Part shown: one piece after another, positions 16,390 through 20,135 of the stretch
Numbering within the stretch: position 1 is the first letter of the stretch
Layout of the letters: each line of letters opens with the position of its first letter
Assembly: GCA_002383325.1 (NCBI GenBank)
Contig: DFYJ01000143.1
Span: 1-20,135, forward strand
DNA length: 20,135 nt
DNA from: Candidatus Aminicenantes bacterium UBA4085
GTDB taxonomy: Bacteria; Acidobacteriota; Aminicenantia; Aminicenantales; UBA4085
Direction of reading: 5' to 3'
Made by a program: the position numbers and the translations under genes
The notes under the pieces: generated by a model
Seen by the model: only the letters and a program-made list of their open reading frames with translations
What the model was told of the DNA's origin: nothing
Databases searched by the model: none

Positions 16390-17371
16390 AGCCCTGCTCA
16401 TCCTGGCCCAGGTCGCCCTCCTGGGCGTTTGCGTTTGGACGGCCCTCGAATCGGCCGCCGGGGCCGGAAAGAGGGGCGCGGCGGTGCTGGTCGAGATCCC
16501 CCGCGGCAAGGGCGCCTCGGCCATCGCCTCCGAGCTCAAGGCCAAGGGCGTCCTGGCCAAGACCGCTCCATTCCTCCTGCGCTACCGCCTGTTCCACGCC
16601 GGCCAGCCGCTCAGGGCCGGCCAATACAGCCTGCCGGCGTCATCGATGCCGGCGGCCGTCCTGGACGCCCTGATCCACGGACGCGTCTACCTCCGATCGG
16701 TGACCGTGGCCGAAGGACTGACCGGCCGCGAGATCTTCCCTCTGTTCATCGCAGCCGGATTCGGCGGCGAGGCGGAATTCGCGGCGGCCTTCAAGGACAC
16801 CGCCCCCCTCGGACTGCTCGATCCGCAGGCTTCCGACCTGGAAGGCTATCTCTTCCCCGAGACGTATCGCCTGCCCAAGGACATCACATCCGCCGAGATC
16901 CTGGCCTTGATGACCGACCAGTTCAAGACCGTCTTCAACGAAGGCTGGCGAGGCGAAGCCGCCCGGCTCGGGATGAGCATCCGGGACGCCGTCACCCTGG
17001 CCTCGCTGATCGAGAAGGAGACGGGCCGGGCCGAGGAGAAGCCGCTGGTCTCGTCGGTCTTCCACAACCGGCTGCGCCTGGGTATGCGCCTGGACTGCGA
17101 CCCGACCATCGTCTACGTCCTCAAGGCCGAGGGGACGTACCGGGGCCGCCTTTATACCAAGGACCTCAAGCTCGACTCGCCCTACAACACCTACCGCATC
17201 AAGGGGCTGCCGCCGGGCCCCATCTGCAACCCCGGCCGCGAGTCGCTGCTGGCCGCCCTGCGCCCGGCCGACTCGGACTTCTTCTACTTCGTCTCGCGCA
17301 ATGACGGCAGCCACCAGTTCAGCCGCACCCTGCGCGAGCACAACCAGGCGGTCGATATCTTCCAGCGCTGA
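16364..17371 (+). CDS. mltG: Endolytic murein transglycosylase MltG
   Basis: 335-residue membrane-anchored enzyme that cleaves nascent glycan strands and so sets their length. One N-terminal transmembrane helix (about 8-28, IKALLILAQVALLGVCVW) is followed by a LysM-like region (about 40-100) and the YceG catalytic domain. The catalytic Glu is at about residue 217 in LASLIEKETGR. VFHNRLRLGMRLDCDPTIVY and SPYNTYRIKGLPPGPICNPG are the active-site signature segments. It starts inside ruvX (26-bp overlap) and ends the cluster. The downstream gap has a separate promoter for the next gene. Confidence 0.96.
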   Translation: MRVWHRPIKALLILAQVALLGVCVWTALESAAGAGKRGAAVLVEIPRGKGASAIASELKAKGVLAKTAPFLLRYRLFHAGQPLRAGQYSLPASSMPAAVLDALIHGRVYLRSVTVAEGLTGREIFPLFIAAGFGGEAEFAAAFKDTAPLGLLDPQASDLEGYLFPETYRLPKDITSAEILALMTDQFKTVFNEGWRGEAARLGMSIRDAVTLASLIEKETGRAEEKPLVSSVFHNRLRLGMRLDCDPTIVYVLKAEGTYRGRLYTKDLKLDSPYNTYRIKGLPPGPICNPGRESLLAALRPADSDFFYFVSRNDGSHQFSRTLREHNQAVDIFQR

Positions 17372-17377
17372 ACACGA

Positions 17378-17406
17378 TTGCGTTGCGCCCGGCTTTTTGG
17401 TATAGT
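17378..17406 (+). promoter_or_regulatory. Predicted housekeeping promoter (distal) of the exported-protein gene
   Basis: TTGCGT (17378-17383), 17 bp, TATAGT (17401-17406), in the 189-bp gap after mltG. It would start transcription about 150 bp before the gene, upstream of the sigma-54 site. Confidence 0.45.
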
Positions 17407-17494
17407 CCTTTTTCTATTAGCTAGGCGTAAACATCCTTTACAGATCTCTGCGCATGATGGCGTTGAAAAGAGCGGAAATCTCCAAGCTTGAAGT

Positions 17495-17510
17495 TGGCAT
17501 AATCCTTGCT
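17495..17510 (+). promoter_or_regulatory. Predicted sigma-54 (RpoN) -24/-12 promoter
   Basis: TGGCATAATCCTTGCT matches the sigma-54 consensus TGGCAYRNNNNTTGCW at every defined position. The -24 GG is at 17496-17497 and the -12 GC at 17508-17509, with the required spacing. Transcription would begin near 17520, about 40 bp before the ATG of the next gene. Sigma-54 promoters require an enhancer-binding ATPase; none is encoded in this window. Confidence 0.7.
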
Positions 17511-17560
17511 ATTTCATATGGCGAGGTTCGTTCCACGCATCACAGAGGAGGATGCCGATC

Positions 17561-18580
17561 ATGAAAAAGATAACCGTTTCCCTGCTCATCTTCAGCTTCG
17601 TCGTCGCCGCCGGCATGGCCGCCCAAAAGCCCGCCCCGGCCGCCGCCCAGAAGAACATCCGGGACATCATGGACTCCGGCCTGGCCGCCAAACAGGCCAA
17701 GCTGGACCTGCCCTTCGAGGTTTTCCGGAGCCAGTACCTGCCCGCCCAGCATGGCTACCAGCAGGTGCTCTACCTGCGGATCAAGAACGCCGACTTGGGC
17801 TTTGCCGCGGCCGCCGGGTCCGACGTGATTGACCCGTCCCAGCCCCCGGCCGCTCCCAAGATGAAGGCCGCCGCCAACCTGTTCCTGCGCATCCACCGGT
17901 CTGAGAACGGCCTTCCCGGCAAGCTGGTTCGCGAGTTCGCCTCCCCGGCTTCCTTCGAGACCGACCAAGCCGGGTACGACCCGGAAAAGACTGAATGGTA
18001 CACCATCTCGTTCGGCATCAAGCCGGGTGATTACGTGGCCGCCGTCGCCGTGACCTCGGCTGACCGGGCCAAGGTCGGCGTCCAGTACTACGACTTCAAG
18101 CTGCCTGATGCCAAGTCCTATGAGGGCAAGCTCGAGACCATCCCGTCCTTCTTCATCAAGGACTTCAAGCAGGGTCAAACCGTGGAGAAGAATCCCACCC
18201 TGGACAAGGGCTTCTTCGCCTTCGGCGACACTCACTTCGTGCCGAGCATGGACAACGTCTTCGCCATCGGCGAAACTCTCAATCTGTTCAGCTTCGTTTA
18301 CGGGCTCGCGGCTTCCGAGACCGGGGCGGTCAACATGGAGATCGCCATGGAGGTCTTCCAGGGCGACAAGCCGGTCATCAAGTTCAGCCCGGCCAGCTGG
18401 GATTCGAGCATCCTCAGCCTGCCCCTGAATCTCAAGCAAACGCTCCAGATCAAGCAGGGCGAGGATGTCCGCAACGAAGTCCGCGACCTGCCCGCCGGCG
18501 CCTACGTCCTGGTCATGAAGATCAAGGATAAGGGCTCTGACAGGAGCGTCGAGAAGCGGATCGACTTCTCCCTCCAGTAA
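17561..18580 (+). CDS. Uncharacterised exported protein
   Basis: 339 residues with a clear signal peptide (about 1-21: MKKITVSLLIFSFVVAAG) and an Ala/Pro/Lys-rich linker. A predominantly beta-strand body follows, probably two Ig-like or jelly-roll sheets (WYTISFGIKPGDYVAAVAV near 146-164; ETLNLFSFVYGL near 238-249; AGAYVLVMKIKDKG near 310-323). No catalytic motif or lipobox is recognised. The repeated 'G(D/A)YV' strand and the final AYVLVMKIKD..EKRIDFSL resemble C-terminal beta modules of exported proteins in Acidobacteriota, but the family is not identified. The start at 17561 is preferred to 17552 because GAGGAGG sits nine bases upstream of it. A sigma-54 promoter, a sigma-70-like promoter and a strong terminator frame it as a single-gene unit, so it is probably produced under specific conditions. 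Confidence 0.85.
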   Translation: MKKITVSLLIFSFVVAAGMAAQKPAPAAAQKNIRDIMDSGLAAKQAKLDLPFEVFRSQYLPAQHGYQQVLYLRIKNADLGFAAAAGSDVIDPSQPPAAPKMKAAANLFLRIHRSENGLPGKLVREFASPASFETDQAGYDPEKTEWYTISFGIKPGDYVAAVAVTSADRAKVGVQYYDFKLPDAKSYEGKLETIPSFFIKDFKQGQTVEKNPTLDKGFFAFGDTHFVPSMDNVFAIGETLNLFSFVYGLAASETGAVNMEIAMEVFQGDKPVIKFSPASWDSSILSLPLNLKQTLQIKQGEDVRNEVRDLPAGAYVLVMKIKDKGSDRSVEKRIDFSLQ

Positions 18581-18603
18581 GACCAAGCTCCCATCGTCGT
18601 CCC

Positions 18604-18643
18604 AAGCCCTGCTCCCCGAACGGGGGGGGCGGGGCTTTTTTTT
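18604..18643 (+). terminator. Rho-independent terminator of the exported-protein gene
   Basis: The arm AGCCCTGCTCCCC and a G-rich return arm ending GGGGCT, around a GAAC loop, form a strong stem. They are followed by eight T residues (18636-18643), 24 bp after the stop codon. Confidence 0.88.
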
Positions 18644-18743
18644 GGTTCATCGCCATTTTCCGGGAGATGAGAGCGGTTTGGGGTACACCCTCGCCCTCGA
18701 GGGTGTACCCCGGAACGCTCCTCCCGGAAATTGGCGAGGAACC
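18644..18743. repeat. 100-bp long-hairpin inverted repeat (same family as 4426-4812)
   Basis: Outer arms: 18644-18666 matches the reverse complement of 18721-18743 at 21 of 23 bases, including a perfect TTTCCGGGAG/CTCCCGGAAA block. The core is a perfect 14-bp stem GGGGTACACCCTCG (18680-18693) against 18698-18711 around a CCCT loop. The only sizeable asymmetry is a 4-base bulge near 18667-18670. The arm sequence CCGGGAGGAGCGTTCCGGGG resembles CCGGGGGAACGGTTCGGGGT in the arm of the 387-bp element. It lies exactly between the terminator and the stop codon of the TonB receptor. There is no coding capacity. Confidence 0.85.
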
Positions 18744-18749
18744 TTGGGG

Positions 18750-20135
18750 TCAGAACGAGATGCGGGCGCCGAGCCGGAAGACTCCGGGGTTGAGAATGAG
18801 CGTGTCCTGGAGGTAGTTCGAGGCGCCGATCCGCCCGGCCCGGTTGAGCGCGGTGGAGGAGTTCAGAATATTGAAGGCGTCCAGGCCCAGGGCCAGCTTG
18901 ATCCGGTCGCCGATGGCGAATTCCTTCTCCAGCCGGGCGTTGAGTAGGAAGAGGGACGGCAGGCGGGTATCGCCCACGCGCCCGTTGCCGTACTCGGAGC
19001 CGTACAGATAGGTGGGGCCGATGTTCTCCCTCTGGACGATAGTGTAGGTTGGGATGATGTACCCTTCTCGCGCCGTCAGGACGGCCGAGGCCTTGATCCC
19101 CAGGGGCAGGGACACCAGGCCGGCCAGCTTGGCCGTCCAGCGGGAGCTGATCAGAACTCCATCCAGCTCGTCGCTCATGGACTCCGCCCAGACCAGACCA
19201 TCCTCGAAATAGGACATGTTGGTGGGATCGAGGTAATCTCCACCGTAGTTGATCCTCCAGTCGGCGTAGGTGAAGGACCCGTTCAGCATCCAGCCGCGGG
19301 AGTAGCGCTTGCCCAGGCTCAAGGTGACCGCGGCGTATTGCTCGTAGCGGCTCTTGGCGATCGTCCGGTAGGACCCGTAAGCGGGCGCCAGGCGCGTCCA
19401 ATATTCCGTCCCCACGGTCTCATTGGTACCCACCGGCACCCAGTTGGTGTAATCCTCGACGAGCCCGCCGGCCAGGATGCCGATGTCGTAGGACAGGCGG
19501 TGCCGCTTGCGGTAGAGAATGTCCAAGCGGGCGCCGAAGTCATCCAGAATCTCCTTCTCATAGGACAGGAGGATTTCGTCCGTCAGGGGCGCGGCGTAGT
19601 CGGCGGCCAGCCGGTTGGCCGGCGTCAGGGCGGAGGGGTCGTAGGGATCGAAGCCCCAGGCGTAGAGCCAATAGGCGGGATCGGAGGCTGAAGCATAGGA
19701 GCCGGTCGTCCAGTCGATGCCGAACAGCTCGCCGGGCGTGACCCGTCCGTCTCCGTCGGCGTCCTGCCAGAGCAGGCCGATGCCGGCCGAGGCCGGGTTG
19801 ACGAACGCGGCCGGATCCATACCCGTCTGGCTGCCGTAGAGGGCCAGCGACAGCCGGATCACGTCCCTTCCGTCGCCGCGCAGATCGTAGCTGAGCCCAA
19901 GGCGGGGCAAGAGGACGCTGTTGACGAAGCCCGGGTCGTACTCGGCCACATTCATGGCCGGCAGGTATTCGGGGAACCAGGGTGAAGCCGCCACGACCTG
20001 TTCGCGGATCAGGGCGTGCTCCCTGTCGTAGCGCAGCCCCAGGGTCACCGACAGCCGCCCCCAGTCAATGGTGTCCTGGACGTAGGCCGAGAAGCGGCTG
20101 TAGCCATAGGAGGCCGCCGTATCGCGCAGGAGCTC
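18750..20135 (-). CDS. TonB-dependent receptor, C-terminal part (5' end beyond the window)
   Basis: 461 residues of an outer-membrane beta-barrel are visible; the frame stays open through the window edge, so the N-terminal signal, plug and the first strands are missing. Evidence for the family: YSRFSAYVQDTIDWGRLSVTLGLRYD at the start of the visible part (the usual 'YxAFVQDxW...LTLNLGLRYD' barrel strand); alternating aromatic strands with acidic loops; KLALGLDAFNILNSS and a final strand ending FRLGARISF with a terminal Phe, the BAM-recognised ending. The long loops and Gly/Asp-rich turns resemble the large carboxypeptidase-regulatory-like (Oar-type) receptors of Acidobacteriota, which import or export bulky substrates. 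The substrate is unknown. The frame contains a GTG at 20048 that could be mistaken for a start, but coding clearly continues upstream of it. Confidence 0.9.
   Translation of the reverse strand, partial: ELLRDTAASYGYSRFSAYVQDTIDWGRLSVTLGLRYDREHALIREQVVAASPWFPEYLPAMNVAEYDPGFVNSVLLPRLGLSYDLRGDGRDVIRLSLALYGSQTGMDPAAFVNPASAGIGLLWQDADGDGRVTPGELFGIDWTTGSYASASDPAYWLYAWGFDPYDPSALTPANRLAADYAAPLTDEILLSYEKEILDDFGARLDILYRKRHRLSYDIGILAGGLVEDYTNWVPVGTNETVGTEYWTRLAPAYGSYRTIAKSRYEQYAAVTLSLGKRYSRGWMLNGSFTYADWRINYGGDYLDPTNMSYFEDGLVWAESMSDELDGVLISSRWTAKLAGLVSLPLGIKASAVLTAREGYIIPTYTIVQRENIGPTYLYGSEYGNGRVGDTRLPSLFLLNARLEKEFAIGDRIKLALGLDAFNILNSSTALNRAGRIGASNYLQDTLILNPGVFRLGARISF

Overview
The window is GC-rich (roughly two thirds G+C) bacterial chromosomal DNA with tightly packed genes and no phage, conjugation or resistance cargo. 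The combination points towards Acidobacteriota, possibly the Aminicenantes lineage: several exported M28-type peptidases, a large TonB-dependent receptor, a cholesterol-oxidase-like GMC flavoprotein, pyruvate phosphate dikinase and an NAD-linked dihydroorotate dehydrogenase. The assignment is inferred from gene content and style only; no rRNA or phylogenetic marker was compared.

Layout. (1) Bases 1-6015: pyruvate phosphate dikinase (minus, cut by the window start), an exported M28 zinc peptidase (plus), a 387-bp imperfect inverted-repeat element, and a class I aminotransferase (minus). (2) 6052-10066: a second, divergent M28-like exported peptidase with an altered zinc-site motif, then a GMC oxidoreductase. 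(3) 10063-12620: pyrimidine synthesis, pyrK-pyrD (class 1B dihydroorotate dehydrogenase) followed by pyrF on its own strong promoter. (4) 12642-14392, minus strand: a Yip1-like membrane protein, a tRNA-Gly/tRNA-Cys pair and an exported protein of unknown function. (5) 14469-17371, plus strand: an HU-family DNA-binding protein, then a translationally overlapping ddl-ruvX-mltG cell-wall/DNA-processing cluster. (6) 17378-20135: an uncharacterised exported protein preceded by a near-ideal sigma-54 promoter and followed by a rho-independent terminator, a 100-bp long-hairpin element, and the C-terminal two thirds or so of a TonB-dependent receptor (minus, cut by the window end).

Most transcription units have a recognisable housekeeping promoter (TTGAC-like -35, 16-18 bp, mostly 17, and a TANNNT -10). 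Two promoters embed the stop codon of the preceding gene in their -35 box, and two (pyrK and ddl) sit so close to the ATG, with no Shine-Dalgarno sequence, that leaderless transcripts are likely.

The least explained material is a pair of related long-hairpin repeats, at 4426-4812 and 18644-18743. They share a core motif and both lie in gaps between convergent genes. They look like a REP/MITE-type non-autonomous repeat family. The sigma-54 promoter in front of an unknown exported protein and the Glu-to-His change in the second M28 peptidase are the other points most worth following up.
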